Shown: in pieces, positions 1 through 14,100 of the stretch
Position numbering within the stretch: the first letter of the stretch is position 1
Layout of the letters: every line of letters starts with the position of its first letter
Source: Geosiphon pyriformis
Lineage: Eukaryota; Glomeromycota; Glomeromycetes; Archaeosporales; Geosiphonaceae
Assembly (NCBI GenBank): GCA_016748015.1
Contig: JAAOMT010000352.1
Coordinates: forward strand, 186,001 to 250,000
DNA length: 64,000 bases
Reading direction: 5' to 3'
Translations under genes and position numbers: made by a program
The notes under the pieces: generated by a model
Database searches by the model: none
The model's input: the letters and a program-made list of their open reading frames with translations, nothing else
Told to the model about the DNA's origin: nothing

Positions 1-305
1 ATTGATGAGTTTCCACTTCAAGTTATTAAAAACTCTCTTTTGAAGAAATAGTATTGGGGTTTTGAATTTTATTGAAATCTGAATACTTTTTTGTTTTTAA
101 CACTTTCACTATATATACATAATTAGTGTTATATAAGATTTTTGGAGAATTTTACAATTCTTTAAGAGAATTCTGAAATTCTACAATTCCTTAAAAAGAA
201 TCCTGTAATTTCTTGAGAAAAATCCTGAAATTTTTCATTTTACTATGTCTATTTTTGATTGGTTATTTTATCTATTATTATAATTTCTTATTTCTATAAA
301 TAACA
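1..305 (-). repeat. G1-family LTR, 5' part, cut by window edge
   Basis: Reverse complement of the LTR seen at 43335, 46117 and 55699. Shared landmarks are the terminal TGTTATTTATAGAAAT (ending here at 305 as its complement), a run of AATTC-rich palindromic units, and a TATATATATAG-type TATA box near 105-115. Only the U3 side is inside the window. Because LINE sequence and not a polypurine tract lies to the right, 305 is the outer edge of a 5' LTR or of a solo LTR. Confidence 0.75.
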
Positions 306-598
306 ACATATATCTATAGAAATCTAATTATCAGAAAAAATCATAATATTAAAAAAAACTAAAACACACTCAAAAGCCAATACCATGGCCTGCAACTTAG
401 CCAAAGTTGACAAAAGCAAACCATAAACTTTTACTTTTATGCCCAAATCTAGATTAGAAAAGTAAGCAACAGCATCACCAATTATATTAGAAGACTCAAA
501 ATTTTTAACAGAACTATTAATGTAAATTGAAATCTTGGACAATAAATCATTTTTTAATTAAAAATAAATAACACAAAAGCCATCTACATTGAACACAC
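306..598 (-). pseudogene. LINE ORF2 fragment, RNase H-like domain
   Basis: A short open stretch (542 to 324) reads like the start of the RNase H domain of a LINE-type polyprotein: a YINSSVKN segment where YTDGSVK would be expected, then AAYF/DLGI-like and LLLSTLAKLQA (usual form SSTLAELQA), then FSDN. The same module is recognisable at 16740-16990. The catalytic Asp of the first motif is Asn here. The fragment is bounded sharply by a G1 LTR on one side and a G2 LTR on the other, so it is a scrap left between insertions. Family assignment is from memory of LINE RNase H motifs. Confidence 0.6.
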
Positions 599-1538
599 TG
601 TTATCAGAGGTTTTTGGTCTCTTTTCTTAAATGTTGTTAGTGCTTATTTGTTGTTAATTCACATTTTCTGAAAGCTAATAAATTTTTGATAACTGAATTT
701 ATCTTCAAATTATCTCTTATAATTTAAACTGTTAGAGTTATATATAGAATGACCAATTCTATGCCAGTTATTTTATGTAGTTATATTGTAGTAAATATCA
801 ACTCTTTCTCAAGAATTGCTTATCTAGAAGCTTACTAAAAATGTATAGTTACTTTGCTATAAAAGTTAATTTCTTTACAGAAATCTTATATCTAGACTAT
901 TTTAATAATTATAATAAAAAAAATAAAAAAAAATAAAAAAAATGTAAAGAAAATAGAATTTTGTTAAAAGAATCAATTCTGGTCCAGGTTTGGAATAATT
1001 AATGTTTTATTGAAATTGGTAGCTAATTAATTTCAAAATATTAGTTGTGTTTAAGAAAATTTCAAGCATAATAATTAAGGATTTAAATTTTTAAATTTTT
1101 ATTTTTATTTGATTTGTAAAGATAATTTTAAGAAAGATAGATTTAAAGTAAAATATATTTTCTCAAAGAGTGAAGTTCTTCTTTTATACAATTTGTTATA
1201 ATACTAGTTTTTGAACTTGTACTTTTTTCTTTACTATTATTTCAGTAAATTAAAGATATATTTTAATAAATTATGAGTTATTTTTGCAAACTATTAATTA
1301 TTTCAGTAAATTATCAATTATTTTGGCAAATTTTTGAATATTAAATGGTTCGAAATATTGTGTAATTTGATCATTTTAATTTCTATAATACAAATTGGAT
1401 TATTAATTAAATAATAATATTTGATAATTTGATTAAATAATAAGTAATACTTGAATTAATAATAATATATGCTAATTAATAATAAGAATTATAAGGGTAA
1501 TTTCATGTTATTTAATAGCTAAAATTCTATTGATAACA
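599..1538 (-). repeat. G2-family LTR without visible target duplication
   Basis: Runs from TGTTATCAGAGG to TTGATAACA and aligns along its length with the LTRs at 40597 and 57618. Flanks differ (ACAC before, ATGA after), and the two sides belong to different repeats (LINE left, G3 protease end right). It is therefore not a simple solo insertion. An ectopic recombination or deletion at this LTR is likely. Confidence 0.8.
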
Positions 1539-2033
1539 ATGACTTAAGAAAACAAAAGCATTATTTGATTATAAATTGTACAAATTAACCATTAAATGTG
1601 ATAAAAAGCCTATTATAGTTAAATATTGCTATTAGACAACTCCTTCAGCACCCAAGCAAAATCAAGAAGAAAAACAATCAGATAAATCAGATGATAAAGA
1701 AAATGAAAAAAAAAAAAAAAAAACTGCTAAATTCACATATACTATCCTCACTAGCAATAGCAAACCACTGAATAATATTAAAACAAACAAAAAAAGAATT
1801 ATTGTAAATGGCAAAATAATCTGTTGGCCTTATTATAATATGCTCAAAAAAATTTTTAACTGAAAACCCAGCAAGAAAACCAAATACAGTTATTGGTAAT
1901 ATGATCCTTATGCCTAGTATTAGTGTGATAAATTTCTGTATTTTCCTAGTGATAAATACAAATTCTATTTAATATATTACAAAAATTGAGCATTTATTAG
2001 CTTAATACCAAAAAAAAGATAAAAAAAATACAA

Positions 2034-3240
2034 ATGTTCTTTGAGAATAAACCACCAGAAATACAATTATTAATAATAAAGCAAAGAAAATTTTTTCTAA
2101 AAGAAAAAAAAATAGACATTAAAAATCTACTGGCTAAAAACAGCCCAATTATCTTAATAGAAAATGATACTTCTGGACATACTTATGTAATACAATATAC
2201 TATTACCACCAAAAAAACTTACCCCATTTACTTAAAGCCATATTAATTCAATTAACACAATAATAAATTCATCAAGAAATAAATAAATTGGATAAAAAAT
2301 CTTGGATTTATACAAAAAACCAAGAGCAAATAGACATTTTCAGTTGTAGTAATATTTAAGAAAAGTGAAATCCTACACTTTTGTATTAATTAATACTAAT
2401 TAAATACTATTATTAAAAAAACCATGTATTTATTTCTTAAAATTAATACAATATTAGACCAATTCAATAGTACTATTTTCTTTTTAATCATTAATTTAAT
2501 TGTTGGATTTTGGCAAATAGAGATGAATTCAAAAAAAACTGTCTTTATTATCAAGTATAACACTTACAAATTTACAGTTATGTCTTTTGGTCTTACCAAT
2601 ACTCTTTCCATTTTTCAATGTTTAATAGACAAAGTATTTAAATCAATAAAAGAAAACTTTGTTCTAGTTTATTTGAATAACATAATAGTATATTCAAAAA
2701 CCTGAGATAAATATTTTGAACATTTACAAAAGATTTTTGATCTTTTTAGAAATGCTGGCCTCAAAATTAATCTTATCAAATTTTTTTTTGAATGTTAATC
2801 TACCTAGTTTCTTAGTTATTTTATTACAAAAGATAAAATCTTCTCTAATTCAGCCAAAATTGAAAAAGTTCAGAATATTAAATGTTCATAAACTATACTT
2901 TTTCTTTGAATTGGCCTCTAATTATTGTAAATTCATCAAGGATTTCTTCAAAATTGTTTTTCTTTCAATTAGCTACTTAAGAAAACTGTTAATTATTACT
3001 AAAGTACATATTAACAAAAAACATTTGAAACTTTAAAAAAAAAATTTGATTACAAAACCTATTCTTATGCAACCTAATCTGAATCAATCTTTTATTTTTT
3101 ATATTAATGCATCCAATTATAGACTTGGTACTGTTTTTTCACAAAAAAATAAAAATGACAAAGAATATACTATAATATATACAAGTAAAACATTTTTATT
3201 AGCAAAACAAAACTATTTTGTTACTAAACAATAATGCTTA
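2034..3240 (+). pseudogene. G3 reverse transcriptase and start of RNase H, copy A
   Basis: An upstream open segment (2034-2246) leads into the RT palm. Visible RT blocks include INTILDQFN, IINLIVGFWQIEM (normally DLxxGFWQ), FTVMSFGLTNT (FG motif region) and VYLNNIIVYSK, where YLDD is expected. Both Asp codons read AAT, that is Asn. The thumb and connection follow in another frame (2716-3036), then an RNase H start (FIFYINASNYRLGTVFSQ, normally TDAS) at 3080-3140, also with Asp to Asn. The protein cannot be catalytic as it stands. Order and motifs fit Ty3-type pol. Confidence 0.75.
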
Positions 3241-3689
3241 GCAGTAGTTTGAGTTACTAGTTACTGAAATAAATATTTTCTTGGTATAAAATTCTTAGTA
3301 ATAACAAATCACCAAGTTTTGATTTGGCTGCACAACAAAAAAAAACTGAAACACAAACAGATAACTTGCTGGATATTCTACTTGAATAAATTTGATTATA
3401 ACATTTAACATTACAAAAAAGCAAATTATCAAAATGCCAATGCTCTTTTCAAACTTACTACCCAGTAATAATACAACCTTTATAAACCAAATCAACCTAA
3501 TTATTAGTAACTCCTCTTTAACCAAACACAATAATAGACTTGGACAACTACTCTGTACTAATTGAATTTTTGGGTAAAAAACAATATTTACCAGAATACA
3601 ATTAACAGCAAAAAAAACATTTGTGCAAACAATTAAATTTTTATTTAATTTATCAGAACCAATTATACAAAAGAAACAGAAAAGATTTT

Positions 3690-4830
3690 GACTGTCTTCA
3701 AAAAATTATCAGATTTGAAAAAAGAAATTGTAATATATAATATATATACTGATTTATTAGCTAGACACTTTAAAAAAACAAAAACAATTCAGAAAATTTT
3801 AGCTCACTATTATTGGCCTACTTTGGAAAAAAATATTGCTGAATACATTAAAATCTGTAATATTTGCCAAAAAAAAAGAAAATCCAATCACAAAAAAAAT
3901 ATTCATCCAATCTCTGTTAATTAACTATTTAACAGAATTGGTATAGATGTTGTTGTATTTTTAATAATAACTTTTGATGACAACAAATATATTATCACAA
4001 CTACTAACTATTTAATAAAGTAGACTAAACAGCAGTTTTAATAGCCAATTTTATTTATAAAAATATAATTTGTTACTATAGCTGTTCTAAACAATTTTTA
4101 TCTAATAAAAAAAAAGCTTTTTTTAATACACTGGTTAAAAAATTTTGTAGAAAAATAGAAATATATTATAAACTCTCTTCTTTTTATTATTTTTAACCCA
4201 ATTGCTTAATAGAATATTTTAATAAAACACTATGTGAAACTCTAACCAAAACCAGTAAAAAAAACAAACCTATAGAACAAAGTTTTGCTCTCAGCTTTGT
4301 TTGCTTACAAGATTGTAAATTATAACATAACAAGTTATAAATCTTTTTATTTGTTCTATAAACAAATAGCAACTCTATCAATAAAAATTGACATTGAAAC
4401 AATACTTTTTAAAAAAATAACAATAAGAAATTATAAAGACATTTTGCAAAAAAAACTTGGTATCATTCTTGACTCCTTAATAGAGGCACAAATAATTGTC
4501 TTTGAAAAGATAAAACAGTTTCAAAAAAAACTTAAGAAGAAAAAAATCTATAAAACATTTTCTTTAAGTATTGGTAACTTAGTTATGGAATATTGTTTAA
4601 ACAAAAACAATGTCTATGGTGATAAGTTTTCTAACCAGTAGAAAGAATTTTTTTTAGTCAACAAAGTTTTAAACAACAGTTCATATATCCTATAAGATCA
4701 ATATAGAACAATCTTTAATAATTACTTTGTTTATAATACAACTCAAAAAATATTACAAACAACCTGATTGATTATCTGTTGTAATAATACCAATTCAAAT
4801 GATCAACAAAATCAAATATAAATAAATGCA
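3690..4830 (+). pseudogene. G3 integrase, copy A
   Basis: The zinc-binding N-terminus is clear: HFKKTKTIQKIL, YYWPTL, then CNICQKK at roughly 3765-3870. The catalytic core is broken by stops and frameshifts. Remnants include a TVNYNITSYKSFYLFY segment from 4310 that matches the core end of copy B (37560-37620) and a C-terminal KVLNNSSYIL segment near 4670. Expression is not expected. Confidence 0.65.
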
Positions 4831-4849
4831 CTATTTTCAAAACAGAGAT

Positions 4850-5518
4850 ATTTTTAATCAATATAAATAATTATTTTTTGGATCAAAATATTCAAAATGC
4901 TTTCTATCTCTTCATACGTATTAGATTAAAAATTATTCAAATGTTACTTTAATTATTAAAAAACAAACTATTATAACTAATAATAATAGAACTTATATTG
5001 TTATTAAACCAAAAAAAACCATTACTAAAAATGAAAAATTTGGTAACAAAATAGATAAATATCTATTAAAAAGTATAATAATAGTGATATTCTTACTTTT
5101 TAGCATAATTGAAAAAACAATTCCAGAAATCTTATTTATAGACAAAAACTTGTCATATGAAAGACAACTAAAACTCTATAGTTGTTTTAATAAAATTATA
5201 AAAGACATAAAACTTATAAAAAAAACAACTTCAGAGATACAAATAGAAATTTTAGGCATTATATGATTAGATGTTCCAAGAATTTTGATTATTATAAAAA
5301 GAACCAAAACTCTTATTCAAAAATTTGATCTCTTAAATATAAAACTTATTTTATCTTAGGTATTATATACTTTATTCATAAAAAACTTTAACAAACTAGT
5401 TAGCTTTAAGCTAAACAAAACTCTTTAAATAGAATATCTTATGAATAGCTTAATTTTGCTGGAGTTCAATCTCTTTAGAGAGAATAATATTATGATTGAA
5501 ATTTATAGTATTTATTAG
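4850..5518 (+). pseudogene. G3 post-integrase ORF, copy A (unknown function)
   Basis: A decayed version of the reading frame preserved better at 38090-38779. The longest clean stretch is 5084-5266, with SYERQLKLYSCFNK and IKLIKKTTSEIQIEI. The frame continues through the polypurine-like TTTAGAGAGAATAATA and ends at a TAG about 30 bases inside the 3' LTR, as in copy B. I do not recognise a domain. It lies where Ty3-like elements usually have nothing, or an env-like gene, but no signal peptide or membrane helix is visible. Confidence 0.5.
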
Positions 5519-6182
5519 TTATTATATGTATTAGCCACTGATGTCATATAATTAGTCACCTTATTTTTAGATAGTAATTATTGATTTAATTAATAACTTG
5601 ATTGTTAATTTGATTATTAACCTGATTATTGACTAGTTGTTAACTTAATTATTGATTACTTTTAATATCTATATAAGTAATAAGTCTTTTAGATATAGAA
5701 AATAATATAACAATTAATTAAAAATAAATAAAATAACAACTATTATTTCAATTTTTTTCTTATTACTTATTTTTTTTACTTTTAAGTATTTAAATATCTT
5801 AACATAAAAGATTATTTGTTGACATTTATCTACTTTTTTTCTAATTTGTATAATTGTAGCATTTAAAGATTATTAACTAAAATATAACTAAAGAGTATAT
5901 TTAATATCTGATATTGAATTCTAAGAATACTGATATAAGGCATACAATTATATCAGTGTGTTATTATTTGTTAACAGTACAAACTATTTCTTTACCTTTA
6001 AATTTCTCAGTTATTCTTTGAAAATATTAGTAATTAAAATATTTTATAAGACTGATTTTGCATATTAAATCCATATTTATTTAATTTACTTCTTGAAGTT
6101 AAATTTTTTTTGATTAAATTCTATTATCCTACAATTTTGTTCTCTTTTGCTATTTATTAGCTTGTTACTCCAACTCGTAACA
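5488..6182 (+). repeat. G3 3' LTR, copy A
   Basis: 695 bp, from TATTATGATTGAAATTTATAG to ACTCGTAACA. It aligns throughout with LTRs at 21867, 38749 and (reverse) 39530. Landmarks are a TATATAAGTAATAAGTCT block (TATA region), the ACAACTATTATTTCAAT block and TTACTCCAACTCGTAACA at the end. It is preceded by a purine run, AGAGAGAATAA. Confidence 0.85.
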
Positions 6183-6451
6183 ATAATAAAAAAACAATAA
6201 TAAACTGTTTTTTATTTATAATATTGTTAAATTACTTGGTTTAAGTAAAAACTTAGATATATATTACAAATTATAATTGTAATATTTGTTTTTTTGTAAT
6301 ATTAGTAATAATATTACTGTTAAAATAAAGATATAGTGTTGTTTTAATTAATCTAAATAGCTAATTATATATAAAAAGTACATAATTCACATTTAATTTA
6401 GAATACATAATTATTGTATTATATTAAATAGTAATTAAGCTTTATTTATTA
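6183..6451 (+). mobile_element. LINE 3' end
   Basis: The block TAATTAATCTAAATAGCTAATTATAT followed by GTACATAATTCACATTTAATTTAG and a TTTATTTATTAAA end recurs at 18030-18150 and 21455-21600. The copy at 18030 follows a recognisable LINE ORF, so this is read as the 3' UTR of the same LINE family. No coding sequence can be traced upstream of it before the G3 LTR. Confidence 0.55.
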
Positions 6452-8033
<1,582 letters not shown>

Positions 8034-11000
8034 TCACGTTCCATAATCGACAGAAGATCCGACATCAAGAACACCATCTGCTATGACATCAATTTTAACC
8101 TCTGATTTGACCTCTGATTTTCCCACCGCTTGAAGTTTAACAATCCCTCGAATCTCGCCCATTTCTTTTGGTTGAAAGTGCACCGGTAATATTTTAAACG
8201 CTTTTGGGTTGATTGAAACACTAGAGACGGGGATAAACAAAACAGTAGGTCCTCCTGCTCCAGTCACTACCTCGCATTTACACCGAATTCTTATTGATTG
8301 ATTTGAAGGATTACCTATTTTTATTCGAACAGATCTTCTTCTACCAACCCTAGTAGCAACTATATGAACTTCCTTTTCAGATACCTCAAAGTCTCTTACA
8401 CCCCTCCGTCTTTCATTGTTAATTGCTGTTGAATTATCCGGTTTTCCTTCTCCTTGTATTCTTAAAGATGCACCACTAATTACTTCTGAATTCAAGGAAT
8501 ATTCCAGCGTAAAATTTTGAACATAACTTCCTACGAACAAAGGACGAAAACTCACATCCACACGTTCTAAGTGGCCAGGTCGCAGAAATCCGTGAGTTTT
8601 TGTTATTAAAAAAACTTCGTCAGTAATTTTTTGCTGTGAAGAAGATTCTGATTTTTTAAGGAAGGGAGTTGTGGCAGTAGTAAGTTGCCAAGATATAGGT
8701 TTATTGGTAGGATTGCGTATAGGAAAAACTACACTATTGGTTTCACGGATGGTAGTGACTGGACAACTAACATTCTCAAGAATTTCATGTTCGACATGAT
8801 TTTTACGTTGTACGAGTTGCCTTGATTCATCAGAAGAAACACGTGCACCAGATATTATAGGTTGTGGTGAGGTTGTAAGATGTTGATCAATGCTGAATGA
8901 TGTTCTATCCGGAGTACTTGGTCGACTATTACGATTTGAGGAAAGTGAGAAAGTTTTCCGTGTGTTGATAAGCTTATTGCCATCAGGGCTGGTGTTACGA
9001 CTAGCTGGCCCACTTCTTCTTAATGGTGGGGAGTATCTACTAGTCGAAGCGAAATTGCTGTTGCTACTGTTTTGTGAAGACGACCTAACAGCAGATTCTT
9101 TTCCTTTATTCCTACTTCCAGTGCTGTTTGATGATGCTTTATCCTCTTCTTTCTTCCGAGCTGTCCGCGATTTAGATGTTCTAAATATATCTTCGAAAAA
9201 ATTGCTTTTGCCCCCAGTTTTACTTAGCCTACTCATGAAGGTTTCACTTTGGCTAGCCTTTCCATATTTTGAAGTTCCAAGAGGTTCCAATTCTCCTTTA
9301 CCCTTTTTCTTGACTTGCAGTATATCAACTAGTACTTCCTTTCGTTCTCCATTCTCGCATAAAACCAGTATTCTGGTTCGTCCCATTAAAGGCTTTCCTT
9401 CAGTATTTCCTACGGAACCTTTGAGCATACCTATCAATCTTTTTGGATCTCTAGCTTCCTCCCGTTTTGATCCGACAGTCAAATGTTTCATTAAAACCGA
9501 TATCTTTACTACTGTTACACCCTTTGCTTGAACAATCCCGTAAGCAGGGGATACATCAAATCTGAACGCTGGCCAAAGAATCTCGTAACGTAAAGGATTA
9601 TCAGTCATGTTAGAAATTGTAAAGGTAGTCTCAAATAATGGTTTGGCGTTGTGTTTGGCAAGTGAAGAGCTATGTGGATTGCTTCGCAATGCTAATGATG
9701 CGGTGGATGAATTTGGCGAAAGCTCCCTATGCACTGATGTACCACCAACGATTGTCAAATGTTCGGGGGAAACTTTCATTCCTTGTGGTTCTTGCAATTC
9801 CTCAATATGTGAGGGATTAATCGGTATTGAAGGCGAGACTGGAATAGATTTCTTATCTTCCTTTCCAGAATCTGTCAAATCAACCTCCTCACTTGACCAT
9901 ACCCCAATATCTTCATCTTCCTCCTCTGTAATAGTCGATAATTCTTCTGTGATTACGGGAGTAATTGGTGATTTTTTATCCACTAGATCGCTGATCGGGG
10001 ATCCCAGTAATGCAGTAGATGATTCTTTTAAAGGACTATTAGAAGTCGAATCAAACCCTTTACTCAGTATACTTGGAGTGTAACGTTTGTGAAATTGTCT
10101 GAACTGACCCAAAGTCTTTTTACTCCAGTGGTTCTCGACTTTTCCTATATGTTCAGAAGGGTCGTCATCAGGATTATAAGAAAATTCATGAAATTTATCT
10201 CGAGCAGGACTAAATGGTCTCTTCGGCCATTTCCATAATTTTTTTGAAAAGGAGGTAGAGATTTGCGTCGTTGCCATGGGGTTACCAGGGTTTGATGTGG
10301 AAAAAAATGCCGGTGAACTTGGGGTAATTGGAGCTGATGTTGCGTCTGATTGATAATGTAGAGATGTTTCAGATATTGGTTGAACACTTGTATTGTCTGA
10401 AGATTCAAGACCTTCCTCTTCCTCATCTTCCTCATCTTCCGTTTCTGATATAATCATCAGTTTTCCAGAGTTCTTTAAGGTTAACACGTTAGATTGAGGC
10501 ATACGTCTTGATTGTAGTGTGGATAAAGAGCCAGGAAAACTGCTATCACTCGATGATACTATGTTAGGTTCAATCCGTGAATCTCCTTGTTGATAATTTT
10601 TAGAAGTATTTGAAGGATTGCCGAGCTTTCGTATTCGGTTAAATCCGAGGTTCTGTGTAATTTCATTGGTCTGGTTAGGTTGCAATGGTGAAGATTTAAT
10701 ATCAAGTGTTGAATCTTCCTCCTCATCATCTTCCTCCCCTAACTCACTTATTTCTCCTAACGGCATAAAAGAACCAGAAATTCGTCTTTCGCTTCTTGAT
10801 TTTGATTTTATTGTTCTCAATGATCTTTGCTTGCCTTGTTCCTTTTCTGGTTTTTTACTTTTTTCACTGCCACCTTCTTTCCCATCATCATCATCTCCCT
10901 TCCCCTTATCCTCATCCTCTTCCTCTTCCTCTTCATCCTCCTCCTCCTCCTCCTCCTCTGAAATAGGCCCCATCGATTTTGTCGTGCTGTCATCCCCTGA

Positions 11001-13331
11001 ACTTTCATCCTTGAATGGATAGGAAGGTGAATTTTCTTTCGAATTATCAATACTTGATGTTCTTGCACTAAAACCAAGAAATAGATGCCTTCCACTAGAC
11101 CGTGAGCCTCTGCCTCTGGTGGGTGTTTTTAAAATGTCTTTGAGAGAGGCAGATTTTGAAAAATGAAAGTTTCTTGATAAATCATTCTTTTCTTTATCAT
11201 CATCATCATCAGAATCAGCCGGTGGTTCTTGTTCTTGACCCACTTTATTTTGTTCTTGCTGAAAATCATCCTTTTTTCCATCCTCTTTTAAAGTATCCAA
11301 TCCAGATGAGGATGGTATTGTTTTTTCTTGTTCGATAAGGGAATTTTCAAATTCTGATAGGTTCTTTTGCGGTTGAGGAGTGATTATGTCGTTGGGTTTC
11401 AAATTGGTTCCAGGTTTCGCAGTTACATTTACCTAATGAATGAGGAATGGTCAAGATCAACTATTGAATCGATTTATCTTAAGGGAGTTATGGGATTATT
11501 TATAGTGTTGACATATTACAACGAAAATACCTGATCAGGATTCTCAGGCCCTTCCTCCATTAAATCCATTAAAGATTTAAAGCGAGGACTTGCCAATTTC
11601 ATGCGACGCGGTGAGGTAGGCCAACCTTCTGTAATCTTTTTTGGATATTTTTCTTGGCGAGCTGTGTCGATTATTGGTGTTGGACATTTTACGTTTCTAT
11701 TTGAAGTTGGTGGAAAAAATCTCGGCTAATAGCAATCGAAGGTACGAGCAAGATTTTTGATTTGAAAATTGATAAAATTTGTAAGATATTTTTTGATAAA
11801 AAGAAAAAACAATTCTTTGGAGATAAGGGTCCTTATATAATGAGAACAATAAGATAAGTTTGTGAAAATTTTTACTATTAAACTGAACTTTTGAATAAAA
11901 AACTATCAAGAGCTAATGATTAATATGTAAAAAAATGTGATTTACCCTTTTGCTCGGTGATAATCTCCCACTTATATCTCCCATTGGTCCACTCTTTCCA
12001 GCAAAATATGCACCGGAACTAGGAAATCGAGTTTCCCGAGAAAGGGGTATACCACCTCTAATGAGATCTTTTATATTTTTTAAAGGGGTTATTACAGTTG
12101 GGTAACGATCACCAGCCATCAAAAGTGTTGTCGGGGTTTGAGAAACCGATATCAAAGTAGGAGCTTCTTTAATAGGGCTATAGTAATCACCCAGTATGGA
12201 TTTGTCGGAATGAATGGGGGCAAAAGAAGGTGACGATGTTGATGGAAGAATATTATTTAAAATATCGTTGCAATTACCACCAGTAGGTATCTCAACAAAA
12301 AGGGAGCTGGAACCAAAATTTATGGGAGTAGTCCTAATAACATTAGTTTTAATTAATGTGGAATAATTTTTTTTTTCCTCTTGAACTTCCTTTGCCACCT
12401 CTTCATTCTCACTTTCACTTTCTTCTGCTATATGTTGAAAATATTTGTTAATTTTGTTATTTTGATTTTTGTGTGGGATATTGCTATCTTTTTCAATCAG
12501 TCTATGATTAGCGTCTCTATTATTATTACTACTATTATTATTATAATTATTATTAATATTATTATTAATACTATTTACACGACTTTTTGCCACAGAACTG
12601 TTATTCTCCTTCTCTGCTTCCTCCTCCTCCGTCTTCTTTTCCCTCTCCAGCTTCTCTCTCTCTACTTCGATTAGATTATTTTCCCCCTCGTTTGATGATA
12701 ACGATAAAGTTATGTTCTTTTTTCTTGACAATTCTTTTTGTTTGTTGGTTGAGGAGCAAGAGAAAGAAGTGGTTACAACCACAGACGATGAACTTCTGTT
12801 GTTCGATATCGTAATGGGTATTAAAGAATGGTTTTCCAAATTTGATTCAGAAATTGTGGTCAAAATTTCGGTTTCTTGAGATATTGATAAATTACGAGGT
12901 TCCATAGAGACAGGGGAGATTTTTGGGAAAGGGAGTTGTGGTGGTGGTGGTGGTGGTAGTAATTGTGTTGAGTAGGAAGGTTGCTGTGACAAGGGTTCTA
13001 AAGGTTTTTTGAGGTTTCCAGAAGAAAACTCTTCTTTAAAAGTTTCAACGATGCTATTGTCCTGAATTTGATTTTTCTTTTTTTTATTAAGAATGTTCAT
13101 AGTTTTTTTGGGTAGAGAGAAGGCATTGTCGTCCCGTTGAGAGTAAAAAGGTTCATGACGGTCTTTATTTAATTCATACGAAGAGATATTCGGTGAAAGT
13201 CTTGGCGGTAGTAATTGGGGTAAATGGTTATTATTATTAGTGGTAGAGGTTGTGATAGTGGAGGTATGTAAAGAGGGCGAGGTAGTTTTATTTTCCACAA
13301 CCTCGTTAATCAGTGTGATTGGAGGTTCCAT
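8034..13331 (-). CDS. ASH/MSP-like (PapD-like) repeat protein, Cep192/SPD-2-like C-terminus
   Basis: Three exons inferred from splice sites: 13331-11946, 11725-11531 and 11432-8034, all phase 0, giving about 1659 residues. Donors are AAAAGG|GTAAAT and GATCAG|GTATTT; acceptors are CTATTAG and TTCATTAG. The start ATG has an in-frame TAG immediately upstream. Residues 1-460 are Ser/Asn/Pro-rich with a poly-Asn tract near 260 and a basic Ser/Pro stretch (SGRLSPSKR) at the exon 1 end. Exon 2 encodes a compact motif (SPRRMKLASPRFKSLMDLM). Residues about 670-720 are very acidic. Three beta-sandwich-like domains follow at about 1123-1231, 1416-1524 and 1539-1654, with NPTNKPISW and GNPSNQSIRI strands typical of ASH/MSP folds. 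Proteins of this fold act at centrosomes or spindle poles (Cep192/SPD-2) or bind membranes (MSP/VAP). A microtubule-organising role is an inference from domain arrangement. Trp is encoded by TGG and no internal stop occurs. Confidence 0.8.
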
Positions 13332-13714
13332 CTATTATGATTATGTTTATAATAATGTTTGTCTGATCGAGGAGTTGGAAACAACTCATTTAGTGAGAGG
13401 TAAAATAAAGGGAATCTGATACTTATACACCGCCGAAGTAAGGCGGAAAGGATTATAAAAAAAAGAATGAAGTTGAAAGGGAATTTTTTTTGAAGAGGTT
13501 AATAGAGAAAAACTTCCTACGATTACGGAGGTGCCAAGGTGGTACTAGACCAACCAGAGCAGTAGTGGAAGCAGCAGCAAAAGTGTTTGGAAAAGAAAGC
13601 CAGCTATGTAGACTTTTTTTGATATTTTTTTAAGAACTACTAGAAAAAGATAAATTTTTGAATAGAAGAAAGAAAGACAATATTTATCTGTTATTATGGG
13701 AGTAATAATAGTGT

Positions 13715-13756
<42 letters not shown>

Positions 13757-13789
13757 TGGTAGTGGTAGTGGTAGTGGTAGTGGTAGTGA
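13715..13789 (+). repeat. (GTA)n and (GTAGTG)n microsatellite
   Basis: A pure TAG/GTA array runs to about 13750, then switches to TAGTGG hexamers up to 13789. Shorter AGT-type units recur at 13820-13870. The array lies about 400 bases upstream of the gene start. Confidence 0.9.
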
Positions 13790-13998
13790 TTAAAGGTAAA
13801 AAGTGATTATAGTGGTGATGGTGGTAGTAGTAATAGTAATAGTAATATTAGTAGTAATAGTAGTAGTAGTAAAATAAGGATAGAAGAGAAAGAAGGGGAA
13901 AAAGAGAAAGGTGAAAAAGGGACCTACAAACTAAAACCTTATTTGTTTGGAAACAAATGCAGTGGTGGGAGAATATGGCATACCAAAAATATAGAAAT

Positions 13999-14006
13999 TG
14001 ACGTCA
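13999..14006. promoter_or_regulatory. TGACGTCA palindrome (CRE-like)
   Basis: Perfect eight-base palindrome matching the binding site of bZIP factors of the ATF/CREB type. It is about 670 bases upstream of the host gene ATG. A single site of this length can occur by chance, so its function is only suggested. Confidence 0.3.
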
Positions 14007-14100
14007 ATAAGATATTACAATAGCGGTAGGTTTAAAAAGACGCATTTTGTTCGCGGTTTTTTTTTATTTATTTATTTATTTTTCTATTGGTAAAAAAAAA

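Larger units (their letters stand above)
1539..6182 (+). mobile_element. G3 Ty3-type retroelement, copy A, 5'-truncated
   Basis: Collinear with the G3 copy that ends at 39420. It starts at the end of the protease (KxKALFDYKL-like) and runs through a Lys/Glu-rich linker, RT, RNase H, integrase and a post-integrase ORF to a 3' LTR. Its 5' LTR, gag and most of the protease are missing, replaced by the G2 LTR junction at 1538/1539. It has many stops and frameshifts and is not functional. No dUTPase domain is visible between protease and RT, unlike G2. Confidence 0.8.
13332..14100 (-). promoter_or_regulatory. Upstream region of the ASH-domain gene
   Basis: Less AT-rich than the transposon zones. 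It probably holds the promoter and 5' UTR of the minus-strand gene, although no TATA box is obvious. It contains an extended trinucleotide array and a perfect TGACGTCA palindrome, listed separately. No ORF of note. Confidence 0.35.

Noticed and set aside
8890-11338. Several long plus-strand frames (up to 213 codons) and a minus frame opposite or overlapping the host gene
   Set aside because: They are shadow frames caused by Ser/Glu-rich codon use of the minus-strand gene. They lack motifs and a separate promoter context.
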